A stretch of 64,000 nt of DNA, taken from the NCBI RefSeq assembly GCF_009720865.1, contig NZ_WNLA01000013.1:62001-126000 (forward strand), read 5' to 3'. Source of the DNA: Pseudoduganella ginsengisoli (GTDB taxonomy: Bacteria > Pseudomonadota > Gammaproteobacteria > Burkholderiales > Burkholderiaceae_D). A program made the position numbers and the translations under genes. Below, in pieces: positions 1 through 8,704 of the stretch. The notes under the pieces were generated by a model that did not search any database, was not told the origin of the DNA, and worked only from the letters and a program-made list of their open reading frames with translations. Position 1 is the stretch's first letter. Each line of letters begins with the position of its first letter.

Positions 1-1193
1 GGTACGCCGAATTTTGCACGGCCCATCGAGCGGCTGGAAATCAGCGTAGCGCGCTGGGCCAGGTAGCGCTTGTCGATCAGCGATGCAACGCCCTTGCCCG
101 GCAGCGGCACAAAATCCGTGTCGGCCACGTAGCGGTTGCGGTCGGCATAGGCGAGGCGCCCGGCTTCGGTAAACAAATGCACGGCGTCGGCGCCGACCTT
201 GCCATCGACCGGCGCAAATTTGTCGATCCCCTTGTGTTCCAGTACGCCCAGCATTTGCGCAATGGCGACGCCGCCCGACGATGGCGGCGGCATGCCGCAT
301 ACCGTATAGGCTTTGTAATCGCTGCACACGGGTTCGCGCTCTTTCGGCTTGTACGACGCGATATCCTGCGCCGTCAGCAAGCCTGGATTGGTGGGATGTC
401 CCTGCACTTTGGCGGCAATATCGCGGGCGATGCGGCCCGTATAAAAAGCATCGGCGCCGCCCTCGGCGATGTCTTTCAATGTGCGCGCCAGTTCCGGGTT
501 TTTCAGCACATGGCCGACGGGCCACGGCTTTTTATCTTTATCGAAGAAGTACGCGGCGGCGACCGGATCGCGCGCCAGGTATTTGTCGTATGACAGCAGC
601 GCATGCAGGCGGGGGCTGACGGCAAAGCCGTTCATCGCCAGACGGATGGCCGGCTCGAACAATTTCGCCCACGGCAGCTTGCCATGTTCTTTATGGGCCA
701 GCTCCAGCATGCGCAGCACGCCCGGCGCGCCGGTCGAACGGCCGCCAACGATGCCCGCTTCGCGCGAAATGGCTTTGCCATTGGCATCCTGGAACAGTTT
801 TTCCGTGGCGGCAGCCGGCGCGGTTTCGCGGCCGTCATAGGCGCGCACTTTCTTGCCGTCGAAATACATCAGGAAAGCGCCGCCGCCGATGCCGGACGAT
901 TGCGGTTCCACCAAGGTCAGCACCAGTTGCGTGGCAATGGCGGCATCGATGGCGGAGCCGCCCGCTTTCAGCATTTGGTAACCGGCGTCCGTCGCATGGG
1001 GATTGGCGGCGGCCACCATGTATTTCTCTGCTATAAAGCCTTGTTTGTCTGCAAAACCGGTAGCGATTTCCGGCGCCCGCTCCAGCCCTCGCCCGGCATC
1101 CTGCGCATAGGCTGTGGTGACGGTCAACGACAGCGCTGCGGACAGGGCGGCGGACAAGGCGGCGAATTGCGCCAGCGGATGCGGCTTGAACAT
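1..1193 (-). CDS. ggt: Gamma-glutamyltransferase, N-terminal part (truncated by window edge)
   Basis: Periplasmic glutathione hydrolase/gamma-glutamyl transferase that cleaves gamma-glutamyl amides. The start at 1193 opens a protein with a cleavable signal peptide (MFKPHPLAQFAALSAALS, then AYAQD). The mature start includes KYMVAAANPHATDAGYQML and GGSAADAAIA, and further on GIGGGAFLMYFDG, all hallmarks of the family's large subunit. About 397 codons are visible, ending in SMGRAKFGV. The self-cleavage Thr that starts the small subunit lies beyond the left edge, so catalytic competence cannot be judged. The gene is separated from the upstream dehydrogenase by a strong terminator, so it is probably transcribed on its own. 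Identification is by recognisable family motifs. Confidence 0.9.
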   Translation of the reverse strand, partial: MFKPHPLAQFAALSAALSAALSLTVTTAYAQDAGRGLERAPEIATGFADKQGFIAEKYMVAAANPHATDAGYQMLKAGGSAIDAAIATQLVLTLVEPQSSGIGGGAFLMYFDGKKVRAYDGRETAPAAATEKLFQDANGKAISREAGIVGGRSTGAPGVLRMLELAHKEHGKLPWAKLFEPAIRLAMNGFAVSPRLHALLSYDKYLARDPVAAAYFFDKDKKPWPVGHVLKNPELARTLKDIAEGGADAFYTGRIARDIAAKVQGHPTNPGLLTAQDIASYKPKEREPVCSDYKAYTVCGMPPPSSGGVAIAQMLGVLEHKGIDKFAPVDGKVGADAVHLFTEAGRLAYADRNRYVADTDFVPLPGKGVASLIDKRYLAQRATLISSRSMGRAKFGV

Positions 1194-1203
1194 GCGGGCT
1201 CCC

Positions 1204-1233
1204 AAAAAAAAGCGCGCGGCAGAGACCGCGCGC
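1204..1233 (-). terminator. Rho-independent terminator after the HSD10-type dehydrogenase
   Basis: An 8-bp perfect GC stem (GCGCGCGG/CCGCGCGC, loop CAGAGA with flanking) is followed on the minus strand by eight T residues. It lies between the dehydrogenase stop and the gamma-glutamyltransferase start. Confidence 0.9.
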
Positions 1234-1256
1234 AGCTTTGGCATCCTACTCCAAAT

Positions 1257-2015
1257 TTACTTTGGTTGCATACGAATAGCGCCATCCAGGCGGATAGTTT
1301 CGCCATTCATCATGACGTTTTCAATGATGGACTTGGCCAGCATCGCGTATTCCACCGGCTTGCCGAGGCGCGGCGGGAACGGCACCATCTTGCCCAGCGC
1401 TTCCTGCACTTCAGCCGGCATGCCCAGCAACATCGGGGTTTCAAAAATGCCCGGGGCAATCGTCATCACGCGGATGCCGTTGCGCGACAGGTCGCGCGCC
1501 ATCGGCAAGGTCATGCCCGCCACCGCAGCTTTCGACGCGCCGTAGGCTGCCTGGCCGATCTGGCCGTCAAAGGCCGCCACCGATGCGGTATTGATCATGA
1601 TGCCGCGCTCGCCGTGTTCGGCCGCTTCGGTCTTGCTCATGGCGTCCGCCGCCAGGCGGCACATATTGAAGGTGCCCACCAGGTTGATGTTGATGGTGCG
1701 CTGGAATGCCTCCAGCGGATGCGGGCCATCCTTGCCCACGGTTTTGATGGCTGGCGCCACGCCGGCGCAGTTGACCAGGCCACGCAACGTACCCATGGCC
1801 GTCGCGGCTTCCACCACGGCTTTGCCATCCGCTTCCGACGTCACGTCGCATTTGACGAACACGCCTTTCAATTCCGCTGCCAGCGCCTGGCCGGCTTCCA
1901 CCTGCACGTCAGCCAGCACGACTTTGCCGCCGGCTTCCACGATCATGCGCGCGGTTGCCGCGCCCAGGCCCGATGCACCGCCCGTTACGATAAATACATT
2001 GTCCTTGATTTGCAT
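1257..2015 (-). CDS. SDR-family 3-hydroxyacyl-CoA dehydrogenase (HSD10 / 3-hydroxy-2-methylbutyryl-CoA dehydrogenase type)
   Basis: NAD-dependent short-chain dehydrogenase of 252 residues, the usual HSD10 length. It shows the TGGASGLG nucleotide-binding loop (11-18), NCAG (82-85), catalytic Ser145, Tyr158 and Lys162 (YGASK), and the HSD10-like ends MQIKDNVFIVTGGASGLG and ENVMMNGETIRLDGAIRM. The family oxidises short or branched 3-hydroxyacyl-CoAs, typically 2-methyl-3-hydroxybutyryl-CoA in isoleucine breakdown. A perfect LiuR-like palindrome lies 67 bp upstream and fits that role. The start at 2015 has GGAGG about 5 nt upstream. A terminator follows directly, so it is likely monocistronic. 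Confidence 0.88.
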   Translation of the reverse strand: MQIKDNVFIVTGGASGLGAATARMIVEAGGKVVLADVQVEAGQALAAELKGVFVKCDVTSEADGKAVVEAATAMGTLRGLVNCAGVAPAIKTVGKDGPHPLEAFQRTININLVGTFNMCRLAADAMSKTEAAEHGERGIMINTASVAAFDGQIGQAAYGASKAAVAGMTLPMARDLSRNGIRVMTIAPGIFETPMLLGMPAEVQEALGKMVPFPPRLGKPVEYAMLAKSIIENVMMNGETIRLDGAIRMQPK

Positions 2016-2081
2016 GCGAACTCCTCCATTAAAAATCCGGTCAGCGCTTTGCGTTGCGTTTATACGCGCATTTACGCGAAT

Positions 2082-2101
2082 TTACGTTTACGTAAACGTA
2101 A
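2082..2101. promoter_or_regulatory. LiuR-like (MerR family) operator
   Basis: TTACGTTTACGTAAACGTAA is a perfect 20-bp palindrome. It matches the known LiuR operator pattern of proteobacterial branched-chain amino acid catabolic genes. It sits upstream of the HSD10-type dehydrogenase. Partial half-sites (TTTACGCGAATTTACG) precede it. The LiuR assignment is inference from motif plus gene function. Confidence 0.8.
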
Positions 2102-2176
2102 TCACCAATTGTAGCGAATTTCTTGTGGAGACTGCAAAGATAAGAACGACCGTTCGCAAAATGCGTGCGCAAAACG

Positions 2177-2689
2177 CTACTGGCAATGCACCCACTGCCC
2201 CTGCCGCGTGCACATGCGGCCGGACGGGTCCAGCACGATATTGCCGGCGCCTTGCTGGAACAGCGTGCCGTTGGCGCCACGGCAACCTGCGGTATCGCAC
2301 TGGTTCAGCGGCTGCACGGGTGGCAACACAGCGGGCGGCGCGGGCGGTACGGGCGGCAAGGTGATGGCTGGCGCAACCGGCAATGCAGGAGCCGCAAGAG
2401 TGGCGGCAGGCAATTGTTCATCGCGGGGAGCGGGATGAGGAGCGGCATGAGGAGCGGCATGAGGCCGCATAGGCTGCAGCGGCATCAGGGGCGCCGTACG
2501 CCGTTCGGCAAAGCTGCGGGTCGGCGGCCTGCGGCATGGTTCTTCCGCCAAGCGCTTGCCATCCGGCGCCAGGCGGCAATAAGGCAAGCGCCGGTACGCT
2601 TCAATGGCGGCGGGATCGGATGGGGAAACAGGTCCGGCAACGGCAGCCGCTGCTGCCAGCAACCATCCCCCGGCAAGACATTTCATCAT
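2177..2689 (-). CDS. Secreted Pro/Ala-rich protein of unknown function
   Basis: A 170-residue protein chosen to start at 2689 because AGGAG lies 6 nt upstream. It opens with a signal peptide (MMKCLAGGWLLAAAAAVAG). The middle is rich in Pro, Ala and His (APHAAPHAAPHPAP), partly made by a 12-bp tandem repeat. The C-terminal 40 residues look folded and carry a Cys pattern (NQCDTAGCRG, then SGRMCTRQGQWVHCQ) that could form disulfides. I do not recognise a named family. The conserved-looking C-terminus and clear ribosome site support a real gene, probably periplasmic. Confidence 0.75.
   Translation of the reverse strand: MMKCLAGGWLLAAAAAVAGPVSPSDPAAIEAYRRLPYCRLAPDGKRLAEEPCRRPPTRSFAERRTAPLMPLQPMRPHAAPHAAPHPAPRDEQLPAATLAAPALPVAPAITLPPVPPAPPAVLPPVQPLNQCDTAGCRGANGTLFQQGAGNIVLDPSGRMCTRQGQWVHCQ
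2435..2463 (-). repeat. 12-bp tandem repeat inside the Pro/Ala-rich gene
   Basis: ATGAGGAGCGGC occurs twice head to tail (2435-2446, 2447-2458), followed by a partial third copy. It encodes the repeated Pro-His-Ala-Ala stretch. Such repeats can expand or contract by slippage in frame. Confidence 0.85.
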
Positions 2690-2753
2690 GGCAGGCTCCT
2701 GCCTGCCATGATACGCCCCGTCCGCCACGCAATGGCGCGCGGACGGGACACCG

Positions 2754-4979
2754 TTACTTGCCCGGCGCAGGTATCGAAGCGGACGCCACCGTGGATGGCA
2801 GCGCTTCGGCCGGCGCCACTGCGGCATCGGAAGATTTCGCAGGCTCGGCGGGAGCCATTTGCGGCGGCATCGGTACCGGGGCTGGCGCATGCACCGGCGC
2901 CGACGCCTGCAGCGGCATCGTGACGGACAGCCAGCCCGACGCGGGCAGCAATGGCACCAGCAACAGCGCGACGATGTTGATGATCTTGATCAGCGGATTC
3001 ACGGCAGGTCCCGCCGTGTCCTTGTAGGGATCACCCACCGTATCGCCCGTCACTGCAGCTTTGTGGGCATCGGAACCCTTGCCGCCGAAGTTGCCGTCTT
3101 CGATGTATTTCTTCGCGTTGTCCCACGCGCCGCCCCCCGTCGTCATGGAAATCGCAACAAACAGGCCGGTAATGATGGTTCCCATCAGCAGCCCGCCCAG
3201 TGCGGCGGACCCCAGCAGCATGCCGACCAGCACCGGCACCAGCACCGGCAACAGCGATGGCAAGATCATTTCGCGGATGGCCGATGCCGTCAGCATGTCG
3301 ACCGCCTTGTCATATTGCGGTTTGCCCGTGCCATCCATGATGCCTTTGATGTCGCGGAACTGGCGGCGCACTTCCACCACGACGGCGCCGGCTGCGCGGC
3401 CCACGGCTTCCATTGCCATCGCGCCGAACAGGTAAGGAATCAAGCCGCCAATCACGAGGCCGACAATCACCATCGGGTTCGACAAGTCAAACGTGACACT
3501 CTTGCCGACCGATTCCAGCGCGTGCGTGTAATCGGCGAACAGCACCAGTGCGGCCAGGCCGGCCGAACCAATCGCATAGCCTTTCGTCACGGCCTTCGTG
3601 GTATTGCCGACCGCATCAAGCGGGTCGGTAATGGCGCGCACGGATTCCGGCATGCCGGACATTTCCGCAATGCCGCCCGCGTTGTCGGTGATCGGGCCAT
3701 ACGCATCGAGCGCGACGACAATGCCCGCCATCGACAGCATGGCCGTGGCGGCAATGGCAATGCCATACAGTTGCCCAAGCTGGTATGAAATCAAAATGGC
3801 GGCGCACACGGCCACCACCGGCCATGCCGTGGATTTCATCGACACGCCCAGGCCGGCAATGATGTTGGTGCCATGGCCCGTGGTCGACGCTTCGGCGATG
3901 TGGCGCACCGGATGGAAGTCCGTGCCCGTGTAATACTCGGTGATGTACACCATCAAGCCCGTCAGCGCGATACCGACCACGGCGCAGCCCATCATTTTCA
4001 TGCGCATGGCGTCGTCAGCCCACACTTGCCACGTGACGACAGCGAAGCCGATCAGCGACAAGCCGGCCGCCCACCACAAGCCCGTGTACAGCGCCGACAT
4101 GATTTTTTTGCCGGGCTTGGCCTTGACCATGCCGCAGCCGACAATCGAAGCCAGGATGGACACGGCGCCCAGCAGCAGCGGGTACACGATCGCCTGCAGC
4201 GGCGCATCGGCGATCATCAGCGCCCCCAGCAGCATGGTGGCGATCAAGGTCACGACATAGGTTTCAAACAGGTCGGCCGCCATGCCGGCGCAATCGCCCA
4301 CGTTATCGCCCACGTTATCGGCAATCACGGCAGGGTTGCGGGGATCGTCTTCAGGAATCCCCGCTTCGACTTTCCCCACCAGGTCGGCGCCCACGTCTGC
4401 ACCTTTGGTGAAGATGCCGCCGCCGAGGCGGGCAAAGATGGAAATCAGCGAAGCGCCAAAGGCCAGGCCGATCAGCGGCTTGATGATGTCATGCGGAGTT
4501 TTCGCGGGGTTCGGCCCGCCGCTGGCAGTCAGCCCCATCAGCATCATGTAAAACAGCACGACGCCCAGCAAGCCCAGTCCCACCACCAGCAAGCCGGTGA
4601 TGGCGCCGCCTTTGAAGGCCACGTCGAGCGCTTCATTCATGCCTTTCGATGCCGCTTGCGCGGTGCGCACATTGGCCCGCACCGACACATTCATGCCGAT
4701 AAAGCCGCAGGCGCCGGACAGCACAGCGCCGATCAAAAAGCCCAGCGCGGTCTGCATATCGAGCAGCACGGCAATGGCAATCAGCAGGATGACGCCGACG
4801 AGGCCGATGGTTTTGTATTGTCTTGCGAGATAGGCGGCTGCCCCTTGTTGGATCGCTGTCGCGATTTCCTGCATGCGCGGATTACCGGCATCCTGGCGCA
4901 AAATCCAGCTGCGCGCCCATAAGCCATACACTACGGCGATCACGCCGCACGCCACTGCGAACCATAGGCTTGCCGTCAT
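2754..4979 (-). CDS. hppA: Membrane-bound H+-translocating pyrophosphatase, K+-independent type
   Basis: Multi-pass inner-membrane enzyme that couples hydrolysis of pyrophosphate to proton export. The start at 4979 (MTASLWFAV) is chosen for AAGGGGA 5 nt upstream. The catalytic block DVGADLVGKVEAGIPEDDP followed by DNVGDNVGDCAGMAADL lies near residues 195-240. Lys at about residue 462 in GNTTKAVTKGYAIGSA is the known marker of the K+-independent, H+-pumping subclass; K+-dependent enzymes have Ala there. The protein is 741 residues. After the last membrane segment (INIVALLLVPLLPASG) it carries an unusual tail of about 50 residues rich in Pro and Ala, which normal family members of about 680 residues lack. 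Confidence 0.95.
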   Translation of the reverse strand: MTASLWFAVACGVIAVVYGLWARSWILRQDAGNPRMQEIATAIQQGAAAYLARQYKTIGLVGVILLIAIAVLLDMQTALGFLIGAVLSGACGFIGMNVSVRANVRTAQAASKGMNEALDVAFKGGAITGLLVVGLGLLGVVLFYMMLMGLTASGGPNPAKTPHDIIKPLIGLAFGASLISIFARLGGGIFTKGADVGADLVGKVEAGIPEDDPRNPAVIADNVGDNVGDCAGMAADLFETYVVTLIATMLLGALMIADAPLQAIVYPLLLGAVSILASIVGCGMVKAKPGKKIMSALYTGLWWAAGLSLIGFAVVTWQVWADDAMRMKMMGCAVVGIALTGLMVYITEYYTGTDFHPVRHIAEASTTGHGTNIIAGLGVSMKSTAWPVVAVCAAILISYQLGQLYGIAIAATAMLSMAGIVVALDAYGPITDNAGGIAEMSGMPESVRAITDPLDAVGNTTKAVTKGYAIGSAGLAALVLFADYTHALESVGKSVTFDLSNPMVIVGLVIGGLIPYLFGAMAMEAVGRAAGAVVVEVRRQFRDIKGIMDGTGKPQYDKAVDMLTASAIREMILPSLLPVLVPVLVGMLLGSAALGGLLMGTIITGLFVAISMTTGGGAWDNAKKYIEDGNFGGKGSDAHKAAVTGDTVGDPYKDTAGPAVNPLIKIINIVALLLVPLLPASGWLSVTMPLQASAPVHAPAPVPMPPQMAPAEPAKSSDAAVAPAEALPSTVASASIPAPGK

Positions 4980-5145
4980 ATCGTCCCCTTCGTTTGTAAT
5001 CAAGCTCGACCACTACGTCACACGTAAGGGCCTATGCCGACAGCTGCACAGGCCCACCAGGCTGCGTACTGCACATGCTGAAAACCGAAGTTGGTACGAG
5101 TCTACCGCAAACATGGAAAAATAAGCAATTTACGTTTCAATTCAC

Positions 5146-6885
5146 TTAAAACTCTTCCCACCCGCCGTCGCTGGAAGACGGGCCGCGCGCTGCGGCTGCA
5201 GGCTCGGCCCGCTTGCCGCCGGCCCGCGCCACCAGTGACGCGCCCTGCTCATAGGGGACGGCAGGCGCGGCCGCAGGGCGCGGCACGGGGCCCTGCCGGG
5301 GCGGCGCAGGCTGTTGCATTGCCGCCGCATGGCCATCGAGTTTGAACACGGCGACGGCGTCGGCCAGCCGGTCCGCCTGTTCGCGCATGGCTTGCGCCGC
5401 CGCTGCCGCTTCTTCGACCAGCGCGGCATTTTGCTGCGTCGCGTTATCCATCGCCGTGATCGCCAGGTTGATCTGGTCGATGCCGTCGCTTTGTTCCTGG
5501 CTGGCGCTGGTGATGTCGCCCATGATGGCGGTGACCCGCTCGATGGCGGCCACCACTTCGTCCATCGTGGCCCCGGCCTGCTCCACGTGGCGCGCCCCTT
5601 CGTTCACCTTGCTGACGGAATCGCTGATCAAGGTCTTGATATCGCGCGCCGCAGCCGCCGAACGCTGCGCCAGGTTGCGCACTTCGGACGCCACCACGGC
5701 AAAGCCCCGCCCCTGCTCGCCCGCCCGCGCCGCTTCCACGGCAGCGTTCAGCGCGAGAATATTGGTCTGGAACGCGATGCCGTCAATCACGGCAATAATG
5801 TCCACGATGCGGCGCGACGATTCTTCAATGGAATGCATGGTGCCGACCACGTCCGACACGGCGCCGCCGCCCTTGCGCGCCACCGTCGAAGCGGCGCCCG
5901 CCATGGTGTTGGCTTCGCGTGCATTGTCCGCATTCTGGCGCACAGTGGACGTCAATTGTTCCATCGACGATGCGGTCTCTTCCAGCGAACTGGCTTGCTG
6001 TTCCGTGCGGGATGACAAATTCAGGTTGCCGCTGGCAATTTGCGTCGACGCGGCTGTGATGCACTCCGTCCCCGTGCGTACTTGCGCAACGATGCGGACC
6101 AGGCCCGCATGCATTTGCTCCAGGGCCAGCAGCAATTGCCCTGTCTCGTCCCTGGCATAGGCGGCTTCGCCCTTCGCCGCATCACCGGTCAAGTCGCCAT
6201 CGGCCACCCGCCGCGCCACCCGCACGGCTTCGCTGATGGGACCCGTGATGCCGCTCGTCAGCCACCATGCGAAACCAATGGAAAACGCTACCGTCAGCGC
6301 GGCCAGCAACAATTGCAGGTTGCGGCTCTGCGCAGCAATGGCGTCGATTTCGTGCGCCGTGCGGTCGATTTCCGCCTTTTGATGGTCCAGCATTTTTTGC
6401 AGCATGGCTTCATAACCCTTGGCGGCAGGCTGGTATTGCTGCGTCAGGATGCGGTCTGCTTCCGCCATTTCCCCCGCCGACTTGGCTTTATTGATGGCAT
6501 CCCGCCCGGCCACGAACGCTTTGCGGTACGTGATCAGTTCTTCCATCATCTTGCGGTCTTCGTCAGTGGATAGCGCGTCTATTTTCTTGATCAACTCTTG
6601 CGCGCGGGCCGTCGACGCAGCAATTTCGTCGGCAAACTGGGCGGCCAGCGTGGTATCCGAGCTGCGCGCCATGACGGTCGTGCGGCGGATGCCGGCAAAT
6701 ACAATGCGGTACCACTCGGAAATGAGGCGCTCTTTCGCCAAAGGCGCATCCATCATGGCGCGCGTGGCGTCGGCCACGCCTTGCAGCCGGTACATTCCCA
6801 CACCCGTGTTGATGATCAAGCCGGCCAGCAGGATGCAAAATCCCAGGGCCAGGCGTTTCCCGATGCTCCAGTCTCTCAGTTTCAT
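5146..6885 (-). CDS. Methyl-accepting chemotaxis protein with 4-helix-bundle sensor and CheR tether
   Basis: Transmembrane chemoreceptor of 579 residues. The start at 6885 (MKLRDWSIGKRLALGF) has GGAGG 5 nt upstream. The order is TM1 (about 12-32), a periplasmic four-helix bundle of the 4HB_MCP type, TM2 (about 195-215, LAALTVAFSIGFAWWL), HAMP (GPISEAVRVARRVADGDL) and a long cytoplasmic coiled coil. The invariant hairpin tip is present (GIAFQTNILALNAAVEAARAG, GRGFAVVASEVRNLAQRS). The C-terminus ends in GWEEF, matching the xWxxF pentapeptide that tethers CheR/CheB, so it should be a high-abundance type receptor. The ligand is unknown. No chemotaxis genes are adjacent. Confidence 0.93.
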   Translation of the reverse strand: MKLRDWSIGKRLALGFCILLAGLIINTGVGMYRLQGVADATRAMMDAPLAKERLISEWYRIVFAGIRRTTVMARSSDTTLAAQFADEIAASTARAQELIKKIDALSTDEDRKMMEELITYRKAFVAGRDAINKAKSAGEMAEADRILTQQYQPAAKGYEAMLQKMLDHQKAEIDRTAHEIDAIAAQSRNLQLLLAALTVAFSIGFAWWLTSGITGPISEAVRVARRVADGDLTGDAAKGEAAYARDETGQLLLALEQMHAGLVRIVAQVRTGTECITAASTQIASGNLNLSSRTEQQASSLEETASSMEQLTSTVRQNADNAREANTMAGAASTVARKGGGAVSDVVGTMHSIEESSRRIVDIIAVIDGIAFQTNILALNAAVEAARAGEQGRGFAVVASEVRNLAQRSAAAARDIKTLISDSVSKVNEGARHVEQAGATMDEVVAAIERVTAIMGDITSASQEQSDGIDQINLAITAMDNATQQNAALVEEAAAAAQAMREQADRLADAVAVFKLDGHAAAMQQPAPPRQGPVPRPAAAPAVPYEQGASLVARAGGKRAEPAAAARGPSSSDGGWEEF

Positions 6886-6970
6886 GTTTTCCTCCGTGGC
6901 GGGGCAAGGTGTGCCTTGCATCAATCACTGTAGTACAGCGATGCCAGGGGAAAAGGTCCGGCAGGAAAGA

Positions 6971-7006
6971 AAAAACGGCGCCGGGCGATGAACCGGGCGC
7001 CGTTTT
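6971..7006 (-). terminator. Terminator after adk
   Basis: Inverted repeat with AAAACGGCGCC (6972-6982) pairing to GGCGCCGTTTT (6996-7006). T runs flank the stem on both strands. It lies 37 bp past the adk stop and ahead of the chemoreceptor gene. Confidence 0.88.
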
Positions 7007-7042
7007 CGGCCATGCAGGCAGCGCCTGCACGGGAGGGATGGC

Positions 7043-7699
7043 TTAGTTGGACAGGGCGGCAAATGCGCGGTCGCGGATTTCTTCCACCGGACCGATGCCT
7101 TCGATCTTGCGGTATTTCGGTGCGCCTGGCTGGCCGGATTGCGCCCACTTGTTGTAGTAGCCCAGCAGCACTTCAGTCTGGTTGTGGTACACGTCCAGGC
7201 GCTTCTTGACCGTCTCTTCCTTGTCGTCGTCGCGCTGCACCAGGTCTTCGCCCGTCACATCGTCCTTGCCTTCGACTTTAGGCGGATTGAATTTCACGTG
7301 GTACACGCGGCCCGACGCCGGGTGCGAGCGGCGGCCGCTCATGCGTTCCACGATGGCTTCGTCCGGTACAGCGATTTCCAGCACGTAATCCACGGCCACG
7401 CCCGCATCTTTCATGGCGTCCGCCTGGGCGATCGTGCGCGGGAAGCCGTCGAACAGGTAACCGTTGGCGCAATCCGCTTCCTTCAGGCGATCTTTCACCA
7501 GACCAATGATGATATCGTCCGAAACCAGCTGGCCAGCATCCATCACTTTTTTCGCAGCCAGGCCCATTTCCGTACCAGCCTTGATGGCGGCACGCAGCAT
7601 GTCGCCGGTGGAAATCTGAGGAATGTTGTATTTTTCCTTGATGAAATTAGCTTGGGTGCCCTTGCCGGCGCCGGGTGCTCCTAACAGAATGAGACGCAT
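7043..7699 (-). CDS. adk: Adenylate kinase
   Basis: Cytoplasmic enzyme that interconverts ATP + AMP and 2 ADP. The 218-residue protein is the long form with a full LID. The P-loop GAPGAGKGT is at residues 7-15. The AMP-binding region reads QISTGDMLRAAI, followed by LFDGFPRT and RRSHPASGRVYHVKFNPPK in the LID. The LID lacks the four zinc Cys, as usual in Gram-negatives. The gene is last in the leftward lpxK-Trm112-kdsB run but is separated from kdsB by 252 bp, so it probably has its own promoter. Confidence 0.97.
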   Translation of the reverse strand: MRLILLGAPGAGKGTQANFIKEKYNIPQISTGDMLRAAIKAGTEMGLAAKKVMDAGQLVSDDIIIGLVKDRLKEADCANGYLFDGFPRTIAQADAMKDAGVAVDYVLEIAVPDEAIVERMSGRRSHPASGRVYHVKFNPPKVEGKDDVTGEDLVQRDDDKEETVKKRLDVYHNQTEVLLGYYNKWAQSGQPGAPKYRKIEGIGPVEEIRDRAFAALSN

Positions 7700-7902
7700 G
7701 AAAAGTCCTGGATTTGTAATGAGAATTCGGGTGGTAAGTGTGCTAATGCTGCCTATACTGCCGGTCTGTCTACCTTCGCCACGAAACTTACCACAAAAAG
7801 CAGCTTCTACGCCAGTTTATGGCCAATTTTGCACGAAGTGTGACGAAATGGCAGAGTGGTAAGGATAGAGTAAGGCAGTTGGTGCAGCATGCATCTGGAC
7901 AG

Positions 7903-7922
7903 GGATGCAACTGCGTGCATCC
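7903..7922. other. Perfect inverted repeat in the kdsB-adk gap
   Basis: GGATGCA and TGCATCC are separated by 6 nt. No T run follows on either strand, so it is not a standard terminator. It could be a protein site or an mRNA hairpin upstream of adk. Nothing else gene-like was seen in 7700-7951. Confidence 0.4.
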
Positions 7923-7951
7923 TCATCCAAACTGCGCCGATCTTAGCGCAT

Positions 7952-8704
7952 TCAACCTTTAAAGAGGGTACGCACGCGCTCCAGGTCTTGAGGCGTATCA
8001 ACCCCGGGCGCAGGCGCGTCCGCCGTCACGTGGACGGCAATCGGATAGCCGTGCCACAGTACGCGCAATTGCTCCAGCGCTTCAATGGTTTCCAGCGGCG
8101 ATACGTCCAGCTTCGGATACGCCTGCAGGAAGTCATTGCGGTACGCATACAGGCCGATATGGCGCAATGGCGCGTAGCCAGCAGGTAGCGCCGACGTCTC
8201 CACCGCGAACGCATCGCGCGCCCATGGAATCGTCGCGCGCGAGAAATACAGCGCACGGCCATGCTTGTCCAGCACCACCTTGACCACGTTCGGGTTGAAC
8301 GCATCGGCCGCATCGTGCAGCGGGTGGGCGCACGTGGACATCGGCACGTCGGCATTGATGCGGGCGGCGGCAGCGGCCAGCAGCGATGGTTCAATCAGCG
8401 GTTCATCGCCCTGCAAGTTGACCACCACTTCGTCCGGCGCCAGGTCCAGCGCACGGGCCACTTCGGCAATGCGGTCGGTGCCGGACGGATGGTCGCTGCG
8501 CGTCATGCACACGTCCACGCCATGCGCTTCGCACGCGGCGCGGATCGATTCATGGTCGGTGGCCACAATGATGCGGGTGGCGCCCGACAGCGCCGCACGC
8601 TCCGCCACGCGCACCACCATCGGCTTGCCGCCGATATCGGCCAGCGGCTTGTTGGGCAGGCGGGTGGAAGCCAGGCGGGCAGGAATGATGACCGTAAACG
8701 CCAT
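7952..8704 (-). CDS. kdsB: 3-deoxy-manno-octulosonate cytidylyltransferase (CMP-KDO synthetase)
   Basis: Activates KDO with CTP for transfer to lipid A. The 250-residue protein opens with the nucleotidyltransferase signature MAFTVIIPARLASTRLPNKPLADIGGKPM (read in parts). It has TDHESIRAACEAHG, SDHPSGTDRIAE and LQGDEPLI, all standard in KdsB. The start codon shares one base with the stop of the Trm112-like gene (TAATG), so translation is coupled. It works in the same lipid A pathway as lpxK just upstream. Confidence 0.97.
   Translation of the reverse strand: MAFTVIIPARLASTRLPNKPLADIGGKPMVVRVAERAALSGATRIIVATDHESIRAACEAHGVDVCMTRSDHPSGTDRIAEVARALDLAPDEVVVNLQGDEPLIEPSLLAAAAARINADVPMSTCAHPLHDAADAFNPNVVKVVLDKHGRALYFSRATIPWARDAFAVETSALPAGYAPLRHIGLYAYRNDFLQAYPKLDVSPLETIEALEQLRVLWHGYPIAVHVTADAPAPGVDTPQDLERVRTLFKG

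Noticed and set aside
603..2114. Open frame of 503 codons antisense to ggt and the HSD10-type gene
   Set aside because: Crosses a terminator and two well-supported genes; composition is a shadow of their codons.
2716..2750. Inverted repeat CCCGTCCGC/GCGGACGGG after hppA
   Set aside because: Stable stem but no T run on the minus strand. It is too weak a case for a terminator call.
7845..7930. tRNA-like stretch (GACGAAATGGCAGAGTGGT)
   Set aside because: It resembles the start of a Leu/Ser tRNA, but no anticodon arm, TTCGAAT loop or pairing acceptor stem follows.
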